From contig NZ_RBRE01000057.1 of assembly GCF_003700275.1 (NCBI RefSeq), positions 62,001-126,000 on the forward strand: a stretch of 64,000 nucleotides of DNA. The letters run 5' to 3'. The position numbers and the translations under genes were made by a program. The first letter of the stretch is position 1. The number at the start of each line of letters is the position of its first letter. Below are positions 7,797-16,636 of this stretch, piece after piece. A model generated the notes under the pieces. That model saw nothing but the letters and a program-made list of their open reading frames with translations, did not search any database and was not told where the DNA came from. Origin of the DNA: Pseudomonas cichorii (GTDB lineage: Bacteria; Pseudomonadota; Gammaproteobacteria; Pseudomonadales; Pseudomonadaceae).

Positions 7797-9264
7797 TTTC
7801 TATCGGAGTCTTGCCGTGCTCTGCCTGGTTGTTTGCGGCATACAGTCAGCGTTGGCGGCACCTCTTGTGCCTGGCGGTCCGAGCATGCCGGCCAGGAGTG
7901 TTTCCCTGAATGAGCAGACCATCGAGCTGACGCTGGCTGATGCGGTATTTCTGGGCTTGCGGGCAAACCGTTCGATTCGCAGTGCCTACCTTGATCGAAT
8001 TGCCCAGAAGTTCGACCTGCGCGTTGCCGAGGATCTTTTTACCCCCAAGCTGGTTCTCAGCAGCCGTTATCTGGCAACACGCAATCAGAGTGATCACTAT
8101 CGTCAGGCAGAAGTGATTCCGCAGACCACCATGCTGGGTGAATACGGTACCCAGCTTTCTCTTGCCTGGTCGAATCAACTGACCATGGCCGACACGGCAG
8201 GTCGAACCCGCAATGATGGCGCGACCCTGACGGTCATTCAGCCTTTGTTGCGTGGAGCGGGGAAGGATGTCGCAACGGCTCCTGTGCGGCTGGCTGTGCT
8301 TTCGGAAAAGGTCAATCGTCTGACTCTGAAATCTACCGTCTCGGACACCATTACTCAGATCATCACCGGGTATCGAGAGCTGTTGCGTGCTCAGGAGCAG
8401 GTGCGTATCGCACGTGATGCTCTGGAGCGCTCACGGCAGTTGCTTGACGCAAACCGGGCGATGATTTCTGCGGGGCAAATGGCTGAGTTCGATATTGTCC
8501 AGACTGAAGCGGACGTCGCCACTCAGGAGCTGGCTATAGAAGAGGCGGCCAACCAGCTGGATGCCAGTCGCCTTGAGCTGTTACGCCTCCTGGCGCTGGA
8601 TCTTGGCACGCGGTTGCGTGCGGCAGAAGTGCTGGATGCACGGCGTATCGATGTCAATCAGAAGCAGGCGCTGATTACGGCCAGGGAGCGGCAGCCTGCC
8701 TACCTCACTCGTCTGATTGCCGGCAAGCAGGCGGAAATCAATCTGCTGGTCGCCCGGAATGAGCGGTTATGGGATGTGTCGTTAATCGGTGGTGCCACGC
8801 AGGTTCGTGATCGTTCCCCGAATGATTTTGGGCCGAGTACGAACCGCACCTGGGAAGGCTATGCCGGTGTCCAGATCGATATTCCGATTGGCGATTTAAG
8901 TCGCCGACAAGCCGAAGTCCGGGCGCGGGTCGATGTGGAAAATCAGGAGTTGCTCATGGCTGAGGCTGATCAGTCTCTGGCACGTGATGTGGGTGATGGC
9001 GTGCGCGACCTGGGCACTCGCTGGCGGCAGTATGAAATCTCTCAGCGGGCACGCGAATTGTCACTGCGCAAGCTGGATATCGAGCGGGAAAAACTGCAGT
9101 CCGGTCGTTCCAGCAACTTTCAGGTCCTGAGTTTCGAGGCCGACCTGCGCAATGCCGAAAATGCTCGCCTGAATGCGCTGATTGCTTACCTTAATGCTCA
9201 GACCAGTCTGGATCAGACGCTGGGTACGACTCTGGAGAGCTGGGATATTGATCTCAATGACTAA
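7789..9264 (+). CDS. TolC-family outer-membrane efflux protein
   Basis: A 491-residue outer-membrane channel with an N-terminal signal peptide (cleavage near ALA/AP, residue about 23). Two outer-membrane efflux repeats follow, with long coiled helices around 180-260 (heptad-rich LLRAQEQVRIARDALERSR) and 370-460. It would form the trimeric exit duct for the ABC exporter. It is translationally coupled to the permease before it (ATGACTGA) and the fusion protein after it (ATGACTAA). The nearest relatives by eye are ABC-coupled, not RND-coupled, TolC proteins, but this cannot be settled here. Confidence 0.88.
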   Translation: MTDFYRSLAVLCLVVCGIQSALAAPLVPGGPSMPARSVSLNEQTIELTLADAVFLGLRANRSIRSAYLDRIAQKFDLRVAEDLFTPKLVLSSRYLATRNQSDHYRQAEVIPQTTMLGEYGTQLSLAWSNQLTMADTAGRTRNDGATLTVIQPLLRGAGKDVATAPVRLAVLSEKVNRLTLKSTVSDTITQIITGYRELLRAQEQVRIARDALERSRQLLDANRAMISAGQMAEFDIVQTEADVATQELAIEEAANQLDASRLELLRLLALDLGTRLRAAEVLDARRIDVNQKQALITARERQPAYLTRLIAGKQAEINLLVARNERLWDVSLIGGATQVRDRSPNDFGPSTNRTWEGYAGVQIDIPIGDLSRRQAEVRARVDVENQELLMAEADQSLARDVGDGVRDLGTRWRQYEISQRARELSLRKLDIEREKLQSGRSSNFQVLSFEADLRNAENARLNALIAYLNAQTSLDQTLGTTLESWDIDLND

Positions 9265-10537
9265 CTATCTGGCCCGGTTGCGTACCTTTGGCGTCAGTAC
9301 CTGGGTTGTCGGTGGGCTTGTTGCCGGCGGGCTTCTTGCAAGTCTTGTCTATGGCTATCAATCGCAGTCCGAGTCGATATCGCCAGGCGCTAGCTGGATC
9401 CCAGTGCAGCCACAGGCGCTGGAGAGTCAGTTGGGGCTGGTGGGACGAATCGAAGCGGCCAGCCGATCCACTCTGGCTGCGCCGTTTGAAGGTGTGGTGC
9501 AGGAAGTTGCGGTTGTCGAGGGGCAAAGGGTCGAGCGTGGGCAACGTTTGCTGACGCTGGATACGACGCAACTGGATATTCAGTTGCGTGAGGCGCTGGC
9601 TGCCCAATTGAAGCTTCAACGCACAGTAAAAGACATGCAGAACTGGGCGCAGGGCGAAGAAGTTGCGCGGGCGCGCCGTGCGCTGACAACTGCTCAGTAT
9701 GGCTTGAGTGATACCGAGCGAAAACTGGCTGACACTCGCCGACTGTTCGAGCGCGGTATCGTTGCGCGTATGGATGTGGATTCGCTTGAGCAGCAGGCCA
9801 GGGTGCAGCGGCTTGACATGACGGCCTCGCAGTCGGAGCTGAATGCGGTCATAGAGAAGGGCAGGGGGGAAAATCGCCAGATAGCCGATATGGAGCTGGC
9901 AAATGCCCAGTCGCGCTATCAGGCCTTGCAGGCGCTGCATGCCCGGCGGGAGATTGATGCTCCGTTCGCTGGAATTGTGCTGCGGCCACAAAGGCCGGAG
10001 GGGGGCGTGGCGCCGCTGATCCAGCAAGGGATGCGCATGCCTCAGGGTACACCGCTTTTCGAGTTGGCGAGTCTGGAGCAGATCAGGGCCGTGGCGCGGG
10101 TCGAAGAGGTGGATCTGCACCAGTTGGCCGATGGTATGCCTGTGCAGGTCACGGGTGATGGTTTCGAGGGGATTACCCTGCAAGGGGCGATATCGTCGAT
10201 TGCTGCGCAGGGCGTGGCTCCTGATATGTTCGGTGGCGGCACGACGTATGAGGTCGTCATAGGCATCGCTCCTTTGACGCCCGCCCAGCAATTGAAAGTC
10301 CGTCTGGGCATGAGCGCCCGGCTGGCCATCGTCACTTATCGGGCTGACAACGGTTTCACGGTTCCGCCTGAGGTGTTGCGTCAGGATGCAGCAGGCAGAA
10401 CCTTCGTTGTCTATCGAAAGGAAATGGCCGATGCGCCACAGCAGGTGATTGTCACTGCCGGTCGTGCGATGCCCCAGGGGGTCGAGGTCTCGGGCCTGAA
10501 ACCCGGTTATGTCGAGTTGCCTGCCACGGCTCAGTGA
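9257..10537 (+). CDS. Periplasmic membrane fusion protein (HlyD/MacA family)
   Basis: A 426-residue adaptor: N-terminal transmembrane anchor (about 14-36), split biotinyl-lipoyl domain (AAPFEGVVQEVAVVEGQRVERGQ at about 75-97, partner REIDAPFAGIVLRPQ later), a long alpha-helical hairpin between them, and a C-terminal beta-barrel. It links the permease to the TolC-like channel. The start MTNYLARL at 9257 overlaps the previous stop by 8 nt; a longer in-frame version from 9182 is unlikely. It is the last gene of the exporter operon and no clear terminator follows before the flgB promoter. Confidence 0.9.
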   Translation: MTNYLARLRTFGVSTWVVGGLVAGGLLASLVYGYQSQSESISPGASWIPVQPQALESQLGLVGRIEAASRSTLAAPFEGVVQEVAVVEGQRVERGQRLLTLDTTQLDIQLREALAAQLKLQRTVKDMQNWAQGEEVARARRALTTAQYGLSDTERKLADTRRLFERGIVARMDVDSLEQQARVQRLDMTASQSELNAVIEKGRGENRQIADMELANAQSRYQALQALHARREIDAPFAGIVLRPQRPEGGVAPLIQQGMRMPQGTPLFELASLEQIRAVARVEEVDLHQLADGMPVQVTGDGFEGITLQGAISSIAAQGVAPDMFGGGTTYEVVIGIAPLTPAQQLKVRLGMSARLAIVTYRADNGFTVPPEVLRQDAAGRTFVVYRKEMADAPQQVIVTAGRAMPQGVEVSGLKPGYVELPATAQ

Positions 10538-10708
10538 CCGGTCCGAGCGTTTCTGCTGCCTGCGGCAAGGCAGCCCCGCCATGGGCATGGCAAAAAAACG
10601 ACGCATCCCTTGCCGCTTTACCCCTTCGCAGCGGAAATGCCTTGCCGCTTTTCTGGCATTGCCGCCCTGGCATGCGCTGGAAGCCCCGTAAACATTGGGA
10701 ATGCCACT
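10538..10708. other. Intergenic region with repeated CCTTGCCGC motifs
   Basis: Upstream of the flgB promoter, GCGGCAAGG (10562-10570) is inverted relative to two direct copies of CCTTGCCGC (10608-10616 and 10640-10648). A GCCATGGGCATGGC inverted repeat lies between them. The motifs could form alternative hairpins or be a rearrangement scar at the right edge of the insertion. No coding region is supported. Confidence 0.45.
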
Positions 10709-10726
10709 TTGGCACGCCGATTGCTT
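10708..10726 (+). promoter_or_regulatory. Sigma-54 promoter of flgBCDE
   Basis: TTGGCACGCCGATTGCTT, an exact match to the TTGGCACG-N4-TTGCT consensus with GG-N10-GC. Predicted +1 is near 10736, about 36 nt before the flgB ATG. It gives the hook-rod operon its own start independent of the exporter operon just upstream. Confidence 0.92.
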
Positions 10727-10771
10727 TCTCTGTGATACGAGAATCAGGTCAACCGGCAAAGGTTTCCCGAA

Positions 10772-11179
10772 ATGAGCATCAGCTTCGATAAAGCATTAGG
10801 CATACACGAAAAGGCCCTTAACTTCCGGGCTCAGCGTGCAGAGGTGTTGGCCAACAACATTTCCAACGCCGACACCCCGAATTTCAAGGCCCGTGATCTG
10901 GACTTTTCCTCGGTGCTGGCTGCCGAGAGTGAGAAAGCCCAGAACGGTCGTTTCGCGCTGAACACGACCAATAGCCATCATATCGAAGCTGAAGGTATGA
11001 GCGGTGGCGACGGTACGCTGATGTATCGCACTCCGTCGCAGCCTTCGCTGGACCAGAACACCGTCGATTCGCAGATCGAGCAGGCCAGCTATACCGATAA
11101 CGCCATGGGTTTCCAGGCCAGCTTCACCCTGCTCAACAGCAAATTCAAAGGGCTGGTTTCAGCTCTTCGCGGAGAATAA
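10772..11179 (+). CDS. flgB: FlgB, proximal rod protein
   Basis: A 135-residue rod subunit with the conserved N-terminal flagellar rod motif (LANNISNADTPNFKARDLDF, about 26-45) and the C-terminal helix that pairs with it. No signal peptide is expected, since rod proteins leave through the flagellar type III gate. It is first in flgBCDE, with AAAGG before the ATG. Confidence 0.96.
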   Translation: MSISFDKALGIHEKALNFRAQRAEVLANNISNADTPNFKARDLDFSSVLAAESEKAQNGRFALNTTNSHHIEAEGMSGGDGTLMYRTPSQPSLDQNTVDSQIEQASYTDNAMGFQASFTLLNSKFKGLVSALRGE

Positions 11180-11182
11180 TTC

Positions 11183-11623
11183 ATGTCACTAGCCAATGTG
11201 TTCAACATTGCCGGTAGCGCCATGAGTGCCCAGACCACCCGTCTGAACACCACGGCCAGTAACATCGCCAACGCCGAGACCGTCTCGTCGAGCATGGACC
11301 AGACCTATCGTGCCCGTCACCCGGTGTTCGCGACTGTGCTGCAGAACCAGCAATCGACCGGTGGCTCGCTGTTCCAGGATCAGGGCGATGCCGGGCAGGG
11401 TGTGCAGGTCAACGGCATCATCGAAGACAGTTCCAACCTTGAAGCGCGCTTCGAGCCTAATCATCCCTCCGCTGACAAGAACGGGTATGTCTACTACCCC
11501 AACGTCAATGTCGTGGAAGAAATGGCCGACATGATTTCCGCCAGTCGTTCGTTCCAGACGAACGCCGAAATCATGAACACCGCAAAATCCATGATGCAGA
11601 AGGTTCTGACCCTCGGTCAGTGA
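11183..11623 (+). CDS. flgC: FlgC, proximal rod protein
   Basis: A 146-residue rod subunit. The N-terminal motif TTASNIANAETVS (about 16-30) and the C-terminal VEEMADMISASRSFQTNAEIMNTAK-type helix are diagnostic of the rod/hook family. It begins 3 nt after flgB and works with FlgB, FlgF and FlgG in the drive shaft. Confidence 0.96.
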   Translation: MSLANVFNIAGSAMSAQTTRLNTTASNIANAETVSSSMDQTYRARHPVFATVLQNQQSTGGSLFQDQGDAGQGVQVNGIIEDSSNLEARFEPNHPSADKNGYVYYPNVNVVEEMADMISASRSFQTNAEIMNTAKSMMQKVLTLGQ

Positions 11624-11638
11624 TAAAGGGCGATAGTT

Positions 11639-12319
11639 ATGGCCGTTGAAAACGATGTATCGACGAGTTTTATAAGCTCGCTGCAGAACCCTAAAACCAC
11701 TGCTACCAATTCGGGTGAGGCGCTGGGCAAGGATGCGTTCCTGCAGCTGCTCGTAACGCAGATGAAAAACCAGAACCCGCTGGATCCGCAGGACAACACG
11801 CAATTCGTTGCGCAGTTGGCGCAGTTCAGCAGTCTGGAAAGCATGCAGAACCTGACCTCGACGGTCGATTCGATTGCGACCAGCTACAAATCTTCTCAAG
11901 CGTTGCAGGCTTCTTCGCTGGTCGGGCGCTCGGTGATTGTCGAGACCGGTACCGCGCAAGTGGATACCAGCAAAGGTCTGGCTGGATCGGTGGTCGTGCC
12001 GTCCTCGACCTCGGCGACGACAGTCAAGGTCTACGACTCCAGTAAAAACCTGGTCGATACAATCGATCTGGGCACCAAGACTGCAGGTAATGCAAGTTTC
12101 ACCTGGGATGGCCTCAATAGTGAGGGCGCTGCCATGCCATCTGGTACTTACAGTTTTGTTGCAAATGGAACCATTAACGGTACAAACACGGCTTTGAGTA
12201 CTTACCTGCCAGCAACGGTCAACAGTGTTACAACAGCTGTGAGTGGCGGGGAAATGACACTGAATCTGGCAGGCGGCAGTTCAATCGCCTTGTCCAAAGT
12301 GCAATCAATCGGAATATAG
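11639..12319 (+). CDS. flgD: FlgD, hook cap / hook scaffolding protein
   Basis: A 226-residue protein. The N-terminal part carries the FlgD signature LGKDAFLQLLVTQMKNQNPL, the export and capping region. The C-terminal part has a FlgD Ig-like/Tudor domain (WDGLNSEGAAMPSGTYSF). It caps the growing hook and is discarded on completion. Codons in the second half (from about 12050) become more AT-rich than in flgB/flgC, a shift that continues through flgE. Confidence 0.95.
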   Translation: MAVENDVSTSFISSLQNPKTTATNSGEALGKDAFLQLLVTQMKNQNPLDPQDNTQFVAQLAQFSSLESMQNLTSTVDSIATSYKSSQALQASSLVGRSVIVETGTAQVDTSKGLAGSVVVPSSTSATTVKVYDSSKNLVDTIDLGTKTAGNASFTWDGLNSEGAAMPSGTYSFVANGTINGTNTALSTYLPATVNSVTTAVSGGEMTLNLAGGSSIALSKVQSIGI

Positions 12320-12347
12320 AGCCGACTAGACGGCGTAGGAGTGGTAC

Positions 12348-13685
12348 ATGTCATTCAATATCGGCCTTAGTGGGCTCTATGCGGCAAACAAAAGTCTCGA
12401 CGTTACCGGCAACAACATTGCCAACGTGGCGACCAATGGCTTCAAGCAGTCGCGTATCGAGTTTGCCGACCAGTATGCGCAATCGATTCGTGGTACTTCA
12501 GGCGGTACCAGTATTGGTAGTGGTGTAACTACTGCCGCCGTTTCCCAGCAGTTTGCCCAGGGAACCTTGACTACCGGTACTGGCAATAGCCTGGATCTGG
12601 CCATCAATGGTAACGGCTTCTTCATGATCAGCAACAATGGTGACAGCCTTTATACTCGTGCCGGAGCATTCCGTACTGATAAGGATGGTTATGTTGTCAA
12701 CAGTGCTGGCATGAACCTGCAGGGCTATAACGTTGACGAAAATGGTGTGGTTTCTGTCGGTGTGTTGGGTGATCTGAGAGTTGACAGCTCCAATCAACCA
12801 GCCAAGGCAACCAGTACTATCACTAACGTTGCAAGCCTTAACTCGACGGCGACTGTTCCAACAATCAGTCCGTTTGATGCAACCAATACCAATAGTTACA
12901 CTTTCACCTATAGCACAAAGGTTTTTGACTCTCAGGGTAACGAGCATTCTCTTGAAAACTACTTCGCCAAAACAGGTACCAATACCTGGGCGATGTATTC
13001 GTTGATCGATGGTCGCAGTATCAGTAACCCGGCCAGTACTACGCCGGATCGTAATAACCTGACCTTTGACTCTTCCGGAGCTCTGGTCATTGATACCGCG
13101 GCGACGCCATCTTTGCCATCGAGCGGTACCAATATCTCGGTAAACACTGATGGTACTTTTCAGATCAATAACTGGATTCCAGCCGCTCAGAGCGGGACTG
13201 GTATCTCTACTACATGGGCTGCAAACGGTGCGGCAAGTGTGCCGGGTGGTATTCATTTCGATATGACTGGTTCGTCTCAGACGGCGACTCTTTCCGGGCG
13301 CACCAGCGGTGCTCAGAATGGCTATGCAGCGGGTCAGATCAAGGATATGAGTGTTGATGCCAGTGGTAATCTGTTTGCGGCATACACTAACGGTCAGTCC
13401 AAGGTGATTGGTCAGGTTGCCCTGACTACATTCGCCAACGTGCAGGGCTTGTCGCCTGCGGGCGGTACCAACTGGCGCGAAACCTTTGATTCGGGCATTG
13501 CCCTTACTGGTGTTCCGCAGTCGGGGACTTTGGGTTATATCACTGGTCAGGCGTTGGAAGACTCCAACGTTGATCTGACAGTGGAGCTGGTTAACCTGAT
13601 CAAGGCACAAAGCAACTATCAGGCGAATGCGAAAACCATTTCGACTCAAAGCACCATCATGCAGACCACTATCCAGATGACCTGA
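12348..13685 (+). CDS. flgE: FlgE, flagellar hook protein
   Basis: A 445-residue hook subunit. It has the N-terminal rod motif (LDVTGNNIANVATNGFKQSR, about 17-36), a central variable region rich in Thr, Ser and Asn, and the C-terminal LVNLIKAQSNYQANAKTI helix. The central part uses noticeably more A/T-ending codons than neighbouring rod genes, which suggests recombination or diversification of the surface-exposed hook domains. It is followed by a strong terminator, so flgBCDE is a closed unit. Confidence 0.96.
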   Translation: MSFNIGLSGLYAANKSLDVTGNNIANVATNGFKQSRIEFADQYAQSIRGTSGGTSIGSGVTTAAVSQQFAQGTLTTGTGNSLDLAINGNGFFMISNNGDSLYTRAGAFRTDKDGYVVNSAGMNLQGYNVDENGVVSVGVLGDLRVDSSNQPAKATSTITNVASLNSTATVPTISPFDATNTNSYTFTYSTKVFDSQGNEHSLENYFAKTGTNTWAMYSLIDGRSISNPASTTPDRNNLTFDSSGALVIDTAATPSLPSSGTNISVNTDGTFQINNWIPAAQSGTGISTTWAANGAASVPGGIHFDMTGSSQTATLSGRTSGAQNGYAAGQIKDMSVDASGNLFAAYTNGQSKVIGQVALTTFANVQGLSPAGGTNWRETFDSGIALTGVPQSGTLGYITGQALEDSNVDLTVELVNLIKAQSNYQANAKTISTQSTIMQTTIQMT

Positions 13686-13706
13686 TAATCGGGTTGATGG
13701 AGTGAT

Positions 13707-13734
13707 AGAAAAGCCCCTCTACAGGGGCTTTTCT
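13707..13734 (+). terminator. Rho-independent terminator after flgE
   Basis: Perfect 11-bp stem AGAAAAGCCCC (13707-13717) and GGGGCTTTTCT (13724-13734) with a 6-nt loop. The symmetric A and T content lets it act in both directions, including for the convergent small gene at 13787. Confidence 0.9.
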
Positions 13735-13786
13735 GTTTCTGCGATATGCGAATTGCCGTCGCGGAATTGAGCTTTCGTGGTGCTTG

Positions 13787-13978
13787 TCAGACCGAGCAGT
13801 CGGATTTGATGAACGAGCCGTGCAGTCGTTTCCAGCCAGGGCCGGGACTGGTCTGGGCGCAGATGATCATGCTTTCTCCCTGCCATCTGTAGTAGCGGGC
13901 GGGGGCGGCCTGGGCGAGCAGTGTGCTGAGCGTCAGCAGCGTTGCGATGAGCGCGATAAGGCTGGCGCGAAAGGGCAT
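13787..13978 (-). CDS. Small secreted protein of unknown function
   Basis: A 63-residue protein: signal peptide (MPFRASLIALIATLLTLSTL, cleavage after AQA) and a 38-residue mature part with two cysteines (IICAQ and SDCSV) and an aromatic RYYRWQ segment. It lies antisense-oriented between flgE and flgF. Start chosen at 13978 because a signal peptide begins there; a 106-residue in-frame extension exists but has no clear ribosome site. I do not recognise a functional family. Confidence 0.6.
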   Translation of the reverse strand: MPFRASLIALIATLLTLSTLLAQAAPARYYRWQGESMIICAQTSPGPGWKRLHGSFIKSDCSV

Positions 13979-14190
13979 GTCGATTTCCGGTGGGTGGACC
14001 TGGGACAAGGTTATCACTTTGCCGGCAAGTCGAACGAACAGCGATAAGCGAAGTTTTTTTGGCGGTGTCTCGTACCGGTCTGGAGCGTGGCGGCAATCTA
14101 CCGCCACTCTTGCGCCTGGCCTTGTTCGAGGTTGCTCGGCATCCTCCGGTTTTTACAAGGGAATCAGCCATTTGTACCAAGTCTGAAAAG

Positions 14191-14208
14191 TTGGTTCAAA
14201 AATTGCTT
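14191..14208 (+). promoter_or_regulatory. Sigma-54 promoter of flgFGHIJKL
   Basis: TTGGTTCAAAAATTGCTT keeps the GG-N10-GC spacing, with the -12 C at 14206 and +1 near 14218. The -24 half is weaker than at flgB (TTGGTTC rather than TTGGCAC). It lies 44 nt upstream of the flgF GTG start. Confidence 0.78.
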
Positions 14209-14261
14209 TCTCCCTATCAGAACAGCTACAGGCGGCAAGCGTCTGTCAGAGGAGGAAGACT

Positions 14262-15002
14262 GTGGACAAGTTGCTTTACGTCGCAATGAGCGGTGCGTCT
14301 GAAAACGCCATGGCGCAAAAGGCTCACGCCAACAACCTGGCTAACGTATCGACCAATGGTTTCATGCGCGACCTGCAGCAGGCGCGCTCCATGCCGGTAT
14401 TTGGCGAGGTCATGCCTTCGCGTGCCTATGCGATGAGCGAGCGTCCGGGTACTGACTTTTCCGGTGGTGCGCTGGTCCAGACCGGTCGTGAACTTGACGT
14501 TGCCGTCAAGGGCGATGGCTGGATTGCGGTCCAGACTCCCGATGGTGGCGAGGCTTATACCCGCAGTGCTGGCATGAATATTGATGCCCTGGGTGTGTTG
14601 CGTGACGGCAGCGGTTTGCCGGTCATGGGCAACGGCGGGCCGATTGCCGTGCCGCCCGAGCAGCAGATCGAGATCGGTGCCGATGGCACCATCAGTATTC
14701 GCTCCATGGGTGAAAGTCCGCAGGTGATGGCTGAGGTCGACCGCATCAAGCTGGTCAACCCTGATCTCAATACCATGGAAAAAGGTCCTGATGGCCTGAT
14801 CCATACCAAGAGCGGCCAGGCTGCGCCGGTCGACGCCAATGTGCGTGTCGAGTCCGGTTTCCTGCAGGCGAGCAACGTCAATGCCGTGGAAGAAATGACC
14901 TCGGTGCTGGCTCTGGCCCGGCAGTTTGAGCTGCACGTGAAAATGATGAAAACAGCTGAAGAAGATGATCAGGCGATGGCTCGCGTCTTGCAACTTGGCT
15001 AA
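14262..15002 (+). CDS. flgF: FlgF, proximal rod protein
   Basis: A 246-residue rod protein with N-terminal AHANNLANVSTNGFMRDLQQ and C-terminal VNAVEEMTSVLALARQFELHVKMM-type helices bracketing a beta core. It starts with GTG at 14262 behind a strong GAGGAGGA. It heads the flgFGHIJKL operon from its own sigma-54 promoter. Confidence 0.96.
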   Translation: MDKLLYVAMSGASENAMAQKAHANNLANVSTNGFMRDLQQARSMPVFGEVMPSRAYAMSERPGTDFSGGALVQTGRELDVAVKGDGWIAVQTPDGGEAYTRSAGMNIDALGVLRDGSGLPVMGNGGPIAVPPEQQIEIGADGTISIRSMGESPQVMAEVDRIKLVNPDLNTMEKGPDGLIHTKSGQAAPVDANVRVESGFLQASNVNAVEEMTSVLALARQFELHVKMMKTAEEDDQAMARVLQLG

Positions 15003-15048
15003 CCATTGACAGCTTGCGCCGACAATCCGGCGCTTGAGGAGAAAACGA

Positions 15049-15837
15049 ATGCTTCCTGCACTATACGTTGCCAAAACCGGCCTCGCTGCTCAGGACACCA
15101 ACCTGACCACCATCTCCAACAACCTGGCGAACGTTTCGACTACAGGTTTCAAGAGTGATCGGGCCGAGTTCCAGGACCTGCTTTATCAGATCAAGCGTCA
15201 GCCAGGTGCCCAGTCGACTCAGGACAGCGAGCTGCCGTCCGGTCTGCAACTGGGTACCGGTGTGCGGATTGTCGGCACTCAGAAGAACTTCACTGCCGGC
15301 AGCCTGCAGACCACTGAAAACCCTCTGGATCTGGCGGTCAATGGCCGCGGTTTCTTCCAGATCTCGCAGCCTGACGGCACCATCGCCTACAGCCGCGACG
15401 GTACTTTCCACCTGGATGCCAACGGCCAGATCGTGACTGCCAACGGTTATGCCCTGGAGCCTGCGATTGTCGTTCCGCAGAACGCCCAGACCTTCACTGT
15501 CGGTCAGGACGGTACTGTGTCGATCACGGTCGCCGGTGCTACCGCCACGCCACAAGTGATCGGCAACATCCAGACTGCCGAGTTCATCAACCCGGCCGGC
15601 CTGCAGGCCATCGGCGGCAACCTGTATCTGGAAACCGGTTCCAGTGGTGCGCCTCAGGTGGGTACTCCCGGCTTGAACGGCCTGGGTACGACCCTGCAGA
15701 ACACCCTGGAAAACTCCAACGTGAGCACCGTCGAGGAACTGGTCAACATGATCACTACCCAGCGCGCCTACGAGATGAACTCCAAGGTGATTTCGACTGC
15801 CGACCAGATGTTGCAGAACCTGACTCAGAATCTGTAA
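15049..15837 (+). CDS. flgG: FlgG, distal rod protein
   Basis: A 262-residue distal rod subunit, the usual length. The N-terminal LTTISNNLANVSTTGFKSDR motif and the C-terminal VEELVNMITTQRAYEMNSKV helix are typical. The start MLPALYVAKTG follows TTGAGGAGA; an in-frame start 15 nt earlier is less likely. FlgG forms the rod segment crossing the P and L rings. Confidence 0.97.
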   Translation: MLPALYVAKTGLAAQDTNLTTISNNLANVSTTGFKSDRAEFQDLLYQIKRQPGAQSTQDSELPSGLQLGTGVRIVGTQKNFTAGSLQTTENPLDLAVNGRGFFQISQPDGTIAYSRDGTFHLDANGQIVTANGYALEPAIVVPQNAQTFTVGQDGTVSITVAGATATPQVIGNIQTAEFINPAGLQAIGGNLYLETGSSGAPQVGTPGLNGLGTTLQNTLENSNVSTVEELVNMITTQRAYEMNSKVISTADQMLQNLTQNL

Positions 15838-16623
<786 letters not shown>

Positions 16624-16636
16624 TAGCGGGATAGAC

